52,931 bases of DNA from a virus. The stretch covers positions 1 to 52,931 of the IMG/VR virus record IMGVR_UViG_3300025849_000049; one strand, written 5' to 3'. Position 1 is the stretch's first letter. Each line of letters opens with the position of its first letter. The position numbers and the translations under genes were made by a program. Positions 1 to 9,036 of the stretch are shown here, piece by piece. The notes beneath the pieces are model-generated. The model was not told the origin of the DNA and made no database searches. It saw only the letters and a program-made list of their open reading frames with translations.

Positions 1-718
1 GTTTTTTATCAGGCCTATATAAGACACCATGAAAAAGACAAGCGGCAAGGGCTGGCAAGCTGGCAAGGCGTGGCGGGTGTATTGTGTAACAATATCAAGG
101 GGATAGGGGGTATTGTGAGTATTTGATAGGGCTGGGGATATGGCCTCAAATGATGCAAAGATAAGCCGCAAGCCCTTAGAATATGGGGATTTATGGGGAT
201 TCTGTGGATAAAATGCACTAAAGGGGTTTACATTCTGGAGAATCTCTGATATTCTGGCAGGTTTGGCTTTGACCCCCACCCAAAAAAATACACACACATC
301 TATATATATAATATGGTAGTGACATAAATTGAGAATTTTAAAAAGGTATATCATACTTGGCAGAATCTGGCAGGGGGCTTGTCTATTTAGACCCCCCACC
401 CTTTGTCTGGGAAAGACACACAGCAAAACACTCCAGATAAAATTTATAATTTTTACCAGGTTGTTCATAATATTAATTTTGGGGCGGGGCCTCCGAGGTG
501 GTATGTAAATACAAGTTGTGTATAAAGTATGTCCAAGGTATAATACATAGAGTCGGAAGACATTAAAGCAGAGGCGGGGCCTGGGAGGTTATATATTGTA
601 CCTCCGAACTTTAAAGTAAAGATAGTTTAGCATGGAACTGCTACTGACACAATACCACTTAATGATATTAGCATATCACATATTGTTACAACTATGTAAC
701 ATATCTAAAAGGATATAA
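1..718. other. Non-coding, repeat-rich region upstream of terL
   Basis: No convincing gene is seen in these 718 bases. The left part is rich in G-runs (99-137: GGGG, GGGGG, GGG, GGGG) and in GGCAAG repeats (about 44-77). A TCTGGCAGG...ACCCCCACCC block occurs twice, near 252-281 and 365-400. A GCGGGGCCT block occurs twice, near 484 and 574; the second copy is followed by a GGAGGT/ACCTCC hairpin. An imperfect inverted repeat (680-704) lies just before the terL ribosome site. If the genome is circularly permuted, this is the divergent gap between early (-) and late (+) genes. That position would suit an origin, packaging site or control region, but this is inference. Confidence 0.55.
516..544 (+). 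promoter_or_regulatory. Sigma70-type promoter upstream of terL
   Basis: TTGTGT (516-521) and TATAAT (539-544) are separated by exactly 17 bases. The predicted start is about 551, leaving a leader of about 168 bases before terL that contains a GGAGGT/ACCTCC hairpin near 585-605. The fixed 17-base spacer matches the other promoters in this window. Confidence 0.55.
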
Positions 719-2260
719 ATGATTACTGAAGAAACTTTAAACTCAACAGAAACTCTCATGTCTTTTGAGGCCACCCTTGACAAGTATATTAAGTTAAAGT
801 CCAAGGAAGACCTGCTGACCTTTGTTAAGAAGACTGCACCTACACTGGTGACTGACTTCAAGATGGGCAGGCACATTGAGCTACTATGTGACAGGCTGCA
901 GAAGGTAGCCGATGGGGAGCTAAAGAGACTTATGGTCTTTCTACCGCCTCGTAGTTCCAAGAGTTTAATTACCAGTAAAATCTTCCCAGCATGGTATATG
1001 GGCAGAGAACCCAACCACGAGATTATGTCTGTGTCCCACAGTGACCAGCTTGCCAGTGATTTTGGACGTAGCGTGAGGGACATTGTAAATACAGAAGCCT
1101 TTCAGAAAACATTCAAGGGTGTCCAGCTTAGAGCAGATGCCAAGGCTGCAGGCAAGTGGAAGACAAACCAGAATGGTTCTTACTATGCAGCTGGTGTCCG
1201 TTCACAGATTGCTGGACGTGGTGCGCACTTAGCCCTGCTGGATGATGTGATGTCTGAAGAAGATTCTTTCTCAGAGGCAGGCCGTAGGTATATCAAGGAC
1301 TGGTGGCCATCGGGTCTACGTACACGTCTCATGCCGAATGGTGCCATTATTATTATCAACACGAGGTATCACTATGACGACCTGTGTGGTTGGCTATTAA
1401 AGCAAGAGTCAGACATCTCTGGTATCCCTTGGGAAGTAATTAGTATCCCTGCTTGGCTAGATGAAACATCAGCAGAGCTACTAGGGTTGCCTGAAGGTTC
1501 TTCATACTTCCCTGAGTGGAAGCCAGATGAGGTACTGCAGCTGGATGAGCGAGAGATTAGAGCAAGTAACGGGAGTAGATACTGGGATGCGCTATACATG
1601 CAGAACCCGTCACCAGACGAAGGCGGGATTATTAAAAAGAAATGGTTTCAGTGGTGGGAGTACGAAGACCCGCCGCACTGTGAGTTTGTTATCCAGACGT
1701 ATGACACAGCCTTCTCTACTAAGAAGACGGCTGACTACAGTGTCATCCAGACCTGGGGCATCTTTCACCAAGCAGAGCGTGACGAGTATGGCGGTGAGTA
1801 CACCATCGCAAACCTTATCCTTCTCGGAAATGTTAAGGAAAGGTTTGAATATCCCGACCTGCGCAGAACGGCACAATACTTATACCAGAAGCACCGCCCT
1901 GATGTTTGCATCATCGAGAAGAAAGCCTCTGGTCAGTCGCTGTTGCAGGACATGAGACTTGCTGGTCTGCCAGTGCTGGACTATCTGCCTGACAGGGACA
2001 AGGTGTCTCGTGTCTATGCTGCAACGCCTCTTATGGAATCGGGTCGTGTCTACATCCCGAAGGGTAAGGAGTGGGCGAAGGATTTATTTGACGAAGCACT
2101 AGCCTTTCCCAATGGCGCACACGATGACCAAGTCGATGCAATGACTATGGCCATCCACTACATGCGTGACTCTTGGCATGTGTCTCACGACGAAGACCCA
2201 AGCTGGGAAGACGATTATAATCCAAGAAGACAAAAGAGGGTTGGATACTGGCGTACTTAA
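719..2260 (+). CDS. terL: Terminase large subunit (packaging ATPase/nuclease)
   Basis: This 513-residue protein would pump DNA into the prohead at the portal and cut the concatemer. A Walker A-like PPRSSKS box is at residues 76-82 and a Walker B LALLDD at 171-176. The C-terminal RNase H-fold nuclease shows D329 (in YDTAFSTKK), E400 (in CIIEKKASG) and the D469/D470/D473 cluster (HDDQVDA). The start has AAAAGGA five bases upstream. The portal gene follows after one small gene. The usual small terminase neighbour is missing; a TerS-like gene lies instead on the other strand at 33629-34111. Confidence 0.95.
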   Translation: MITEETLNSTETLMSFEATLDKYIKLKSKEDLLTFVKKTAPTLVTDFKMGRHIELLCDRLQKVADGELKRLMVFLPPRSSKSLITSKIFPAWYMGREPNHEIMSVSHSDQLASDFGRSVRDIVNTEAFQKTFKGVQLRADAKAAGKWKTNQNGSYYAAGVRSQIAGRGAHLALLDDVMSEEDSFSEAGRRYIKDWWPSGLRTRLMPNGAIIIINTRYHYDDLCGWLLKQESDISGIPWEVISIPAWLDETSAELLGLPEGSSYFPEWKPDEVLQLDEREIRASNGSRYWDALYMQNPSPDEGGIIKKKWFQWWEYEDPPHCEFVIQTYDTAFSTKKTADYSVIQTWGIFHQAERDEYGGEYTIANLILLGNVKERFEYPDLRRTAQYLYQKHRPDVCIIEKKASGQSLLQDMRLAGLPVLDYLPDRDKVSRVYAATPLMESGRVYIPKGKEWAKDLFDEALAFPNGAHDDQVDAMTMAIHYMRDSWHVSHDEDPSWEDDYNPRRQKRVGYWRT

Positions 2261-2269
2261 GTGTATAAT
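2241..2269 (+). promoter_or_regulatory. Sigma70-type promoter before the 2324 gene and portal
   Basis: TTGGAT (2241-2246), a 17-base spacer and TATAAT (2264-2269) overlap the end of terL. The predicted start near 2276 gives a 48-base leader to the next gene, which has a strong AAGGAG site. Confidence 0.55.
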
Positions 2270-2323
2270 AGGCTCAACATGCTTATTAGCAAATTGTCAG
2301 GAATTAAATAAGGAGTAAATAAA

Positions 2324-2623
2324 ATGGTTAAGCCTACTAAACCTTCAAAAAAACCTCTTTCATCAAAAAAGACTAAGGGAAGAAAAAGAACTACGGGTGA
2401 AAAAGTAAGTGACTTTATTGCCGATTCAACTATTCCTTTAGCATATACTATTGCCGCAGGAATGGACGACCCTAAACAAAAAGTAATAGATGTATATAAA
2501 AGAGGTAAGGAAGTTGCTGCCGATAGAAGAAAAAAACTTGACAAAGAAAGAGGAACTGTTTCAAGAAAGACTGGCGGCAGTGTAGCTAAGAAAAAACAAT
2601 CAGGACACAACAGACTTTATTAA
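2324..2623 (+). CDS. Small basic protein with C-terminal SGHNRLY tag
   Basis: A 99-residue, lysine-rich protein of unknown function placed between terL and portal, with a strong ribosome site (TAAGGAG) before its ATG. Both ends are highly basic and the middle (about residues 28-55) may be helical. Its last seven residues, SGHNRLY, are repeated exactly at the ends of two other basic proteins (genes ending at 11549 and 12076). The DNA of the three tails differs in synonymous positions, so the match is at protein level. A minor virion or DNA-binding protein is possible. Confidence 0.75.
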   Translation: MVKPTKPSKKPLSSKKTKGRKRTTGEKVSDFIADSTIPLAYTIAAGMDDPKQKVIDVYKRGKEVAADRRKKLDKERGTVSRKTGGSVAKKKQSGHNRLY

Positions 2624-2640
2624 ATAGGAAACAAAAGTAA

Positions 2641-5151
2641 ATGGCAACTGAACGTAATCCATACGACCTATCAGACAAATCAAAAGAATCGGGCATTGAT
2701 ATGAACATCGAAGACATTACGTCTGCCGATGCCATTATCTCTGTTGACCCTGAAACTGGAGAGATTGAGGTAGACCTTGAAGGCACAGCAGGTGAAGTAG
2801 AAATAGAACTTACCCTTGGTGACAACGAGGGTTTCTTTGAAAACCTTGTAGATTTAATTGACGAGGATACGCTATCTGAAATTGGAAACACAGTGATTGA
2901 TAAGTTCAATGCTGACAAAGACTCTCGCTCTGAGTGGGAATCAATGTTCGAGCGTGGCTTTGAACTTCTTGGTCTTAAGCTAGAAGATACAACGGAACCG
3001 TTTGAAGGTGCAGCCACTGCAGTACATCCACTGTTGATTGAGTCTGCTGTCAAGTTCCAAGCCAAAGCCTCTACCGAGTTGTTCCCCGCCAAAGGCCCAG
3101 TTAAGGCTCAGGTGTTAGGTGATGCAACCTTAGAGAAACAACAACAAGCAAACCGTGTACAAAACTTTATGAACTATCAGGTCACAACACAGATGCCTGA
3201 ATACTATGACGAGTTTGAGCGTATGCTTTTCCACTTACCACTTATTGGTTCTGCGTTTAAAAAGGTTTATTATGATGCAAGTCTTGACCGTCCTGTTAGC
3301 GAGTTTGTGCCTATTGACCAGTTTTATGTTTCTTACTATGCGACTGACCTTCGTAGAGCAGACCGTTACACTCATGTTATATATCGCAGTCCTGTGGACT
3401 TGGCTAGGCAGATAGATGCTGGAATGTATGCAGACATAGAGCTGCCTACAGCTGGTATTCCTACACTATCAGGCATGGCCGAAAAGATGGACAGTGTTCT
3501 TGGCTTGTCTCCTGCTTCAGACAATGACCCACAGTATGTATTGCTTGAACAACATTGCTACTTAGAGATTGAAGAAGACAAGATGCACTCAGGTAAAGTT
3601 GCCTGCCCTTACATTGTAACAGTAGAAGAAACCACTGGTGCTGTATTGTCTATCCGCCGCAACTGGGAAGAAGGAGACGATAAGTATGTCAAGAAAATGC
3701 ACTTCACGCACTACAGATATGTTCCTGGTTTTGGTTTTTACGGCTTGGGTCTTATTCACTTCCTTGGTAATCTTACTATGTCTGCTACTGCTGCAATGCG
3801 TAGCCTACTTGATGCTGGCCAGTTCGCTAACTTACCAGGGGGTTTCAAAGCTAAGGGCGTCCGTATGGTCGGAGATAACGACCCTATTGCGCCAGGGGAA
3901 TTTAAAGAAGTAGAAGCAACAGGCATGGACTTGTCTAAGTCTATTATCCCGCTTCCGTTTAAGGAACCATCGCAGACTCTGTTCAACATGCTTACCTTTG
4001 TAACGCAGACAGGTCAGAAGTTTGCTGACAGCACCGAACAAGTAATCGCAGACAGCGGAGGCTATGGTCCCGTTGGAACAACCTTGGCATTGTTAGAAGC
4101 TTCAAGTAAGTTCTTCTCTTCAATTCATAAGAGACTACACAAGGCACAGGGAGACGAGTTTAAAATCTTGGCTCGTATTGACTACGAGTATCTGCCGCCT
4201 GAATATCCTTATGACCTTCCTGGAGTTTCCGAAAAGATTCTTAAGAAAGACTTTGATGGCCGTGTAGATATTGTACCAGTGTCTGACCCTAACATTCCTT
4301 CGAATGCTCAGCGCATGATGCTTATTCAAATGGTACAGAATATTGCTCAACAATCAGAGCCAGGTATGTTTGACATGGAAGCTATTAACCGTATGCTTCT
4401 AACAACAGCTAATGTCCCCGACATTGATACACTGATGCCTCGCAAAGACGAGGCACAACCTCAAGACCCAATGACTGATATCTTGGCTGTGTCTCAGAAC
4501 AAACCAATTCAAGCCTTTATAGGTCAGAACCACGATGCACATATTTCGTTCAAGGGAGCTTTCTTACAAGACCCAGGCAATCAACAGAATCCATTCTTTA
4601 AGCAGATGGCTTCAGCCCTACAGGCTAACATTTCTGAGCATATGCTTCTGAAGTATAAAGGACAGATTGATGGCCTGTCTATGCAGGCGGCTCAGAATCC
4701 ACAGATAGCTGCTCAACTTTCTCAGATGCCTAATCCAGAAGAAATGGCAAACGCACAGGCTGCCCAGCAAATCATGCAGACAAACATGCAGATGGCTCAG
4801 GGAGGTGGCATGTCTCCTGAACAACAGATGCTTCAGATTGAAACACAGAAGCTACAAGTTGAACAACAAAAAAATCAAACCCAAGCCGCTAAGGCTCAGG
4901 TGGATGCTTCACTTAAGCAACGTGACCTTGACCTGAAAGAGCAAAAGATTGTTATTGATGCTCAAGAGGCAGGGATGCAGTCTAACATGAAAGCATATCA
5001 AAAGGAAGAAGACCGTAATTCTAAAAGAGCTTTAAAGGCTATGGACGTTCTGGCTGACTTAATTAAAACACAAGAAGCCAACGGCATTAAAGAAGTACAG
5101 CTTACTACTGATATGTTGAAGGCTATTATGAAGAGTGAGCAAGGTAACTAA
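2641..5151 (+). CDS. Portal protein
   Basis: This 836-residue protein follows terL in the usual portal position and precedes co-chaperonin, scaffold and capsid genes. It would form the dodecameric DNA gate at one capsid vertex. An acidic N-terminus (about residues 1-70) precedes a core with the GPVGTTLALLEASSK-type helix near residue 480, typical of large portals of marine podoviruses and distantly P22-like. The C-terminal 150 residues are glutamine-rich and predicted coiled coil, possibly a barrel-like extension. Assignment rests on length, position and my memory of related marine phage proteins; I see no short diagnostic motif. Confidence 0.85.
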   Translation: MATERNPYDLSDKSKESGIDMNIEDITSADAIISVDPETGEIEVDLEGTAGEVEIELTLGDNEGFFENLVDLIDEDTLSEIGNTVIDKFNADKDSRSEWESMFERGFELLGLKLEDTTEPFEGAATAVHPLLIESAVKFQAKASTELFPAKGPVKAQVLGDATLEKQQQANRVQNFMNYQVTTQMPEYYDEFERMLFHLPLIGSAFKKVYYDASLDRPVSEFVPIDQFYVSYYATDLRRADRYTHVIYRSPVDLARQIDAGMYADIELPTAGIPTLSGMAEKMDSVLGLSPASDNDPQYVLLEQHCYLEIEEDKMHSGKVACPYIVTVEETTGAVLSIRRNWEEGDDKYVKKMHFTHYRYVPGFGFYGLGLIHFLGNLTMSATAAMRSLLDAGQFANLPGGFKAKGVRMVGDNDPIAPGEFKEVEATGMDLSKSIIPLPFKEPSQTLFNMLTFVTQTGQKFADSTEQVIADSGGYGPVGTTLALLEASSKFFSSIHKRLHKAQGDEFKILARIDYEYLPPEYPYDLPGVSEKILKKDFDGRVDIVPVSDPNIPSNAQRMMLIQMVQNIAQQSEPGMFDMEAINRMLLTTANVPDIDTLMPRKDEAQPQDPMTDILAVSQNKPIQAFIGQNHDAHISFKGAFLQDPGNQQNPFFKQMASALQANISEHMLLKYKGQIDGLSMQAAQNPQIAAQLSQMPNPEEMANAQAAQQIMQTNMQMAQGGGMSPEQQMLQIETQKLQVEQQKNQTQAAKAQVDASLKQRDLDLKEQKIVIDAQEAGMQSNMKAYQKEEDRNSKRALKAMDVLADLIKTQEANGIKEVQLTTDMLKAIMKSEQGN

Positions 5152-5153
5152 TT

Positions 5154-5336
5154 TTGTTATACGAAGAATTAATTAAAGAACTTCAAAAAGAAATTGAAGG
5201 ATTGAAAAATTCGCTTGCATATGGGACAGCTTCAGACTATCCTATGTATAAGGAGGTGGTAGGTAATATTGCAGGGATTGAGAAATCAATTGGTATTATT
5301 AAAGACTATCTAACTAAATACATAGAAGAGGACTAG
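5154..5336 (+). CDS. Small coiled-coil protein, TTG start
   Basis: A 60-residue protein starting with TTG three bases after the portal stop; AAGG sits about nine bases upstream inside the portal 3' end. The product is a charged heptad-like helix (ELIKELQKEIEGLKNS) followed by a second helix. It resembles small coiled-coil head-module proteins, but the role is unknown. It ends four bases before the co-chaperonin start. Confidence 0.6.
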   Translation: MLYEELIKELQKEIEGLKNSLAYGTASDYPMYKEVVGNIAGIEKSIGIIKDYLTKYIEED

Positions 5337-5340
5337 ACTA

Positions 5341-5748
5341 ATGCAAGCAGCATCTAATGCTATTAAAAATGACGAGTGGATTACAAATGACGATGTGCCT
5401 GACCCAACACCATTACCAGAAGTGCCAGGATACACTGTACTTGTCCGCCCTATCTCTGTTAAAGAGAAGACAAAGGGAGGTATTATTCTTCCTGACTCAA
5501 CCAAATCGGATATGGCTTATCTTACAACAGTTGGCCGTGTACTTAAGGTAGGAAGCGCCGCCTATCAAGACAGCAAGTTTGGCGACACTCCTTGGTGTAA
5601 AGAAGGAGACTACGTGTGTTATGGTAAACACGCTGGGAATAAATTTCTATACAAAGGTGTACAGCTGCTTCTTATTTTTGACGACGATGTCAAAATGGTA
5701 GTTGAAAGCCCAAAAGATTTAGACCCTACATTTAACCTATCAAATTAA
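5341..5748 (+). CDS. GroES-like co-chaperonin
   Basis: A 135-residue protein with a GroES/T4 gp31-type beta barrel. PGYTVLVRPI at about residues 29-38 matches the first strand. KEKTKGGIILPDS (41-53) matches the mobile loop whose hydrophobic GGI-x-L tip docks on GroEL. GRVLKVG and KEGDYVCYGKHAG match later strands. It is longer than bacterial GroES (about 97 residues) because of a 28-residue N-terminal extension and a C-terminal tail. No GroEL gene is present, so it would act with host GroEL. Its place between portal and capsid suggests help with capsid folding. Confidence 0.85.
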   Translation: MQAASNAIKNDEWITNDDVPDPTPLPEVPGYTVLVRPISVKEKTKGGIILPDSTKSDMAYLTTVGRVLKVGSAAYQDSKFGDTPWCKEGDYVCYGKHAGNKFLYKGVQLLLIFDDDVKMVVESPKDLDPTFNLSN

Positions 5749-5763
5749 TTTAGCGTGTTGCTA

Positions 5764-5792
5764 TTGTGACACGGTAGCTTATACTATATAAT
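5764..5792 (+). promoter_or_regulatory. Sigma70-type promoter before the scaffold/capsid genes
   Basis: TTGTGA (5764-5769), a 17-base spacer and TATAAT (5787-5792) lie in the 103-base gap before the scaffold gene. The predicted start is about 5799. The leader contains a CAGCG/CGCTG stem (about 5802-5827) before the AGGAGA ribosome site. This would give the abundant scaffold and capsid genes their own transcript, ending at the terminator at 8995-9028. Confidence 0.65.
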
Positions 5793-5851
5793 ATACTACA
5801 TCAGCGTTATTCGTCTAAGTTCGCTGAGGACGTTAAACAGGAGAAATACAA

Positions 5852-6865
5852 ATGGCAGAGACTGAATGGTCTACTATTACACCTGAACAAGGTGAATCCC
5901 CCGATAAAATTGAAATTGAAATTGAAGGCGCAGAAGAAGAAGTTGTATCTGCTGCACCAGAAGTAGAAGTTGAGAAGCAGGAAGAACCTGCTCCAACTGC
6001 AGAAGTAGAAGCTGAAGAAGCTACCGCCTCCGAAGAAGTGGAAGAGGAAGCACCAGCCAAAGAAGCAGAAACATCAGGCGCACAGAAGCGTATCCGTCAG
6101 CTGGTAAAACAGAAGAAGGAACGTGAAGCTCAGATTGAAGAACTGCTCCAAGCTCAGAAAGACATGCAGGTTAAACTGCAGCAGCGTGAAGAAGAATACG
6201 GTACTCTTCTAAACACAAACGTAGAATCTAATGAGCGTCAAGTTGCCGAAAGAATTGAACTTGCTAAGAGTGCCTATAAAGAAGCACTGGACAGCGGGGA
6301 ATCAGATAGAATTTTACAGGCGCAAGAATCACTTACTAATGCGCAGCAAGACAGCTACAATATTAAAACCTTTAAACAAGAGGCTGAATCTTTTAAGCCT
6401 GTTAACTTTGAGGAACAAGAGCAAGAGCTACCCGTTAATAAGGCTGCTGATAGAAAAGCACAGCATTGGGTAACAGAAAATGACTGGTTTAATAAAGACC
6501 GTGTCTTAACTGCTGCTGCTCTTGAGATTGATGCAGAGGTACAAAGTGAAGGCTTTGACCCTGCTGATGACGATTATTACGAGGAAATTAACCGCCGTAT
6601 GGCAGATACTTTCCCTAACAAATTCGGAACAACTACAGAAGAAGTAGCTGCCGATAAACCACGTACGAAGCCCACGTCAACGGCTTCTCAAGTAGTAGCT
6701 GGAGCCTCGCACACTTCAGCATCCCCGTCTAACAAGAAAGTTAAACTCTCTCAAGAAGACGTACGACTCGCACAAAAGTGGGGAATTACACTTGAACAGT
6801 ATGCCGCCGAAAAGCTGAAAGTAGAATCAGCTGGTGATGGTGAATATACAACAATTAACAGATAG
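5852..6865 (+). CDS. Capsid scaffolding protein
   Basis: A 337-residue protein upstream of the capsid gene. The N-terminal 75 residues are very acidic (Glu/Ala/Val repeats). A long coiled coil follows (about 75-190), then a C-terminal segment with basic KKVKLSQEDVRLAQKWGI near 295-312, typical of the capsid-binding end of scaffolds. This order, and the place directly before decoration and capsid genes, fit an assembly scaffold. The ribosome site is AGGAGA. No protease gene is seen nearby. Confidence 0.75.
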   Translation: MAETEWSTITPEQGESPDKIEIEIEGAEEEVVSAAPEVEVEKQEEPAPTAEVEAEEATASEEVEEEAPAKEAETSGAQKRIRQLVKQKKEREAQIEELLQAQKDMQVKLQQREEEYGTLLNTNVESNERQVAERIELAKSAYKEALDSGESDRILQAQESLTNAQQDSYNIKTFKQEAESFKPVNFEEQEQELPVNKAADRKAQHWVTENDWFNKDRVLTAAALEIDAEVQSEGFDPADDDYYEEINRRMADTFPNKFGTTTEEVAADKPRTKPTSTASQVVAGASHTSASPSNKKVKLSQEDVRLAQKWGITLEQYAAEKLKVESAGDGEYTTINR

Positions 6866-6887
6866 CTGCGAAAGGATACATATACTT

Positions 6888-7376
6888 ATGGCACGAAATA
6901 CCACACGTGAATCCCAGTCTCGTGAACTGGAAACAAGAGAAACAGAAGACTACGAATATGTCGAACCGAACCTTTTAGATATTCCACAGTTTGTTAACAA
7001 TAGATTTGACGAACAAGGAATGAAACTACGTTGGATACGCATCTCCCTTAAAGGTAAAGACGATTATACAAATGTTGGTAAGCGATTAGCTGAAGGCTGG
7101 GAGTTTGTTTCTCTCGACGAAGTACCTGAACTAGGCCACACCTCTATGGTTAGAGATGAAGGTCGTTACAGCGGTACTGTTTGCCGTGGGGACTTGGCTC
7201 TTGCCAAAATGCCCATCAAACGTGCAGAAGCACGGCAACGTCATTTTGAAGGGGCATCTGCCGAGATGGTGGACGCTGTTAACTCGCAACTTGAAAACGC
7301 AAGTGACAAAAAAATGCCTGTTCGAAACTCTAGTAAAACAAACGTAACCAGAGGACGTACACCCTCTTTTGATTAA
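6888..7376 (+). CDS. Unknown head-module protein
   Basis: I chose ATG 6888 (MARNTTRESQ) because AAAGGA lies nine to twelve bases upstream; this gives 162 residues. The middle contains KLRWIRISLKGKDDYTNVGKR then RLAEGWEFVSLDEVPEL, a pattern seen in small marine phage structural proteins, and the C-terminus is basic. It sits between scaffold and decoration genes and is probably a minor head or assembly protein. The function is not known to me. Confidence 0.7.
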   Translation: MARNTTRESQSRELETRETEDYEYVEPNLLDIPQFVNNRFDEQGMKLRWIRISLKGKDDYTNVGKRLAEGWEFVSLDEVPELGHTSMVRDEGRYSGTVCRGDLALAKMPIKRAEARQRHFEGASAEMVDAVNSQLENASDKKMPVRNSSKTNVTRGRTPSFD

Positions 7377-7431
7377 GAACAAGGTGCTACAGAGTCTGGC
7401 TACATGATTCACAACTTAGGAGATTAATAAA

Positions 7432-8022
7432 ATGACTACTAAACTAATTACTGGTATCACTCCTTCCCGTGTTCGTGGTAACTCGCCTCAGAGCAGTGGT
7501 GCAACTTCGTACCCAATCGCTTCTGGTGCTGGTGCAATGTATACAGGTACTCCTGTACGCTTGTCTGGCGGCTCACTAGTTCCACTCGTTACTTCGACTG
7601 AAATGCCTATTGGTACATTCCAAGGCTGCAGTTACGTAGCAGACGGGGAGCAATACTTTAAACCTTACTACTCTGGCGTATCGGCTTCCGATATTGTCGG
7701 TTTGGTAAACGACGACCCAAGTCAAACCTATATCATTAGCTCGGACACAACCGTTGCTGCTGGTATCGTTGGTAAAAACGTAGCAGCTTCGAACATTGCT
7801 GCTGGTTCTGCCTTTACTGGTCGTTCCACAATCACGGCTCTAACCACTGCAGGTAGTGTCGGAACTTCGGCTGCTGGCCTGTTCCGTGTTATCGGCGTTG
7901 TCGATGAGCCAGGTAACGCTGTTGGCGACCCATATACTCGTTTGGAAGTCCAAATGGGTGCTGTTAGCCAACAGAACTTCATTAACGTACTGGTAACAAC
8001 ACCAGTTACGGTAACCAACTAA
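7432..8022 (+). CDS. Probable capsid decoration protein
   Basis: A 196-residue Ser/Thr/Gly/Ala-rich, beta-strand-rich protein directly upstream of the capsid gene (15 bases apart, AGGGAGA ribosome site for the next gene). The composition and position match head decoration or cement proteins that sit next to HK97-fold capsid genes. The GAGAMYTGTPVRLSGGSLVP segment near residues 32-50 resembles the start of many decoration-type barrels. Confidence 0.65.
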   Translation: MTTKLITGITPSRVRGNSPQSSGATSYPIASGAGAMYTGTPVRLSGGSLVPLVTSTEMPIGTFQGCSYVADGEQYFKPYYSGVSASDIVGLVNDDPSQTYIISSDTTVAAGIVGKNVAASNIAAGSAFTGRSTITALTTAGSVGTSAAGLFRVIGVVDEPGNAVGDPYTRLEVQMGAVSQQNFINVLVTTPVTVTN

Positions 8023-8037
8023 GGGAGATAATTAGAA

Positions 8038-8964
8038 ATGGCTATTAATAGAGGAAGTATTTCCAAAGAGCTGCTCCCAGGTCTGAACGCTGTATTTGGC
8101 GTTGAGTATGGAGAAGTATCCGATGAACACGCACCGTTGTTTGATGTTGAAAATTCAGACCGTGCATTTGAAGAAGAAGTTCTCTTCACAGGCTTCGGCT
8201 CGGCACCTGTAAAAGGTGAAGGCGCTGCTGTATCGTATGACGATGCCCAAGAAAGCTACACTGCTCGTTACACACACGAGACTGTTGCTCTTGGCTTTGC
8301 CATCACAGAAGAAGCAATGGAAGATAACTTGTATGATACGTTTGCTAAACTACGTGCCAAAGGTCTGGCCCGTGCAATGGCAAACACCAAACAAGTAAAA
8401 GCTGCTGATGTATTCAACAACGGCTTTAACGCTGCTTATGCAGGTGGTGACGGGGACGCATTGTTCTCGGCTTCGCACGCAACGATTGGCGATGGCGACC
8501 AAAGCAACTTGCTGGCCGCTGCTGACCTTTCGGAAGCATCGCTTGAGACTGCTTTGATTAGCATCTCGAAAATCAAAGATGACCGTGGTATCCTGATTGG
8601 TGCGCAAGCCGAAAGCCTGCACATTCCTTCGGACCTCGCATTCACTGCAGACCAGATTCTGAACTCTGCTTTGTCCACCACAATCGTTTCCGATTCGGGT
8701 GTAACAAATACGAATGACATCAACAGCATCCGTAACCAAGGACTTGTCCCTGGTGGGTTCTACGTGAACCGTCGCTTCACCGATACGAATGCTTTCTTCA
8801 TCAAGACTGATTGCCCGAATGGTGCGAAAATGTTCGTACGTTCGCCGCTTCAGACTAAGATGGAACCAGACTTCGACACTGGTAACCTTCGCTTTAAAGC
8901 TCGTGAGCGTTATAGCTTTGGTTGGTCAGACTGGAGAGGTTTCTTCGGTAACGCTGGTGCCTAG
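8038..8964 (+). CDS. Major capsid protein (HK97-type fold)
   Basis: A 308-residue protein in the canonical capsid position after scaffold and decoration genes. It has an N-arm, a FEEEVLFTGFGSAP segment (about 43-56) and a long helix with GFAITEEAMEDNLYDT (about 85-100). FSASHAT is near 141. The C-terminal region KMEPDFDTGNLRFKAR followed by YSFGWSDWRG resembles Mu gpT-like and related marine HK97-fold capsids. No cleaved pro-domain is obvious. A strong terminator follows at 8995-9028. Confidence 0.9.
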   Translation: MAINRGSISKELLPGLNAVFGVEYGEVSDEHAPLFDVENSDRAFEEEVLFTGFGSAPVKGEGAAVSYDDAQESYTARYTHETVALGFAITEEAMEDNLYDTFAKLRAKGLARAMANTKQVKAADVFNNGFNAAYAGGDGDALFSASHATIGDGDQSNLLAAADLSEASLETALISISKIKDDRGILIGAQAESLHIPSDLAFTADQILNSALSTTIVSDSGVTNTNDINSIRNQGLVPGGFYVNRRFTDTNAFFIKTDCPNGAKMFVRSPLQTKMEPDFDTGNLRFKARERYSFGWSDWRGFFGNAGA

Positions 8965-8994
8965 TCACTAGTCTACTGATAGACTAAAAAATAG

Positions 8995-9028
8995 AAGGGC
9001 GTGGGAGTTGTATCCTGCGCCCTTTTTT
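8995..9028 (+). terminator. Rho-independent terminator after the capsid gene
   Basis: The arms AAGGGCGTGGGA (8995-9006) and TCCTGCGCCCTT (9013-9024) pair over 12 positions, two of them G-U, around a six-base loop. The run of six T (9023-9028) completes the signal. A second perfect hairpin (TAGTCTA/TAGACTA, 8969-8986) lies just upstream. Confidence 0.9.
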
Positions 9029-9036
9029 AGTATAAT
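9008..9036 (+). promoter_or_regulatory. Promoter embedded in the capsid terminator
   Basis: TATAAT (9031-9036) directly follows the terminator T-run. At exactly 17 bases upstream, TTGTAT (9008-9013) spans the terminator loop. The start would be near 9043, with a 28-base leader and AGGAGC before ATG 9071. The -35 is weak (3/6), but the -10 and spacing are perfect. Termination of capsid transcripts and restart for neck genes would thus share about 40 bases. Confidence 0.5.

Noticed and set aside
15-218. 67-codon minus-strand frame in the non-coding region
   Set aside because: Low-complexity Pro/Leu/His composition, no ribosome site, and it only mirrors repeat-rich DNA.
307-450. TATAAT boxes at 307 and 445
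   Set aside because: No -35-like sequence at 16-18 bases; the region is simply AT-rich.
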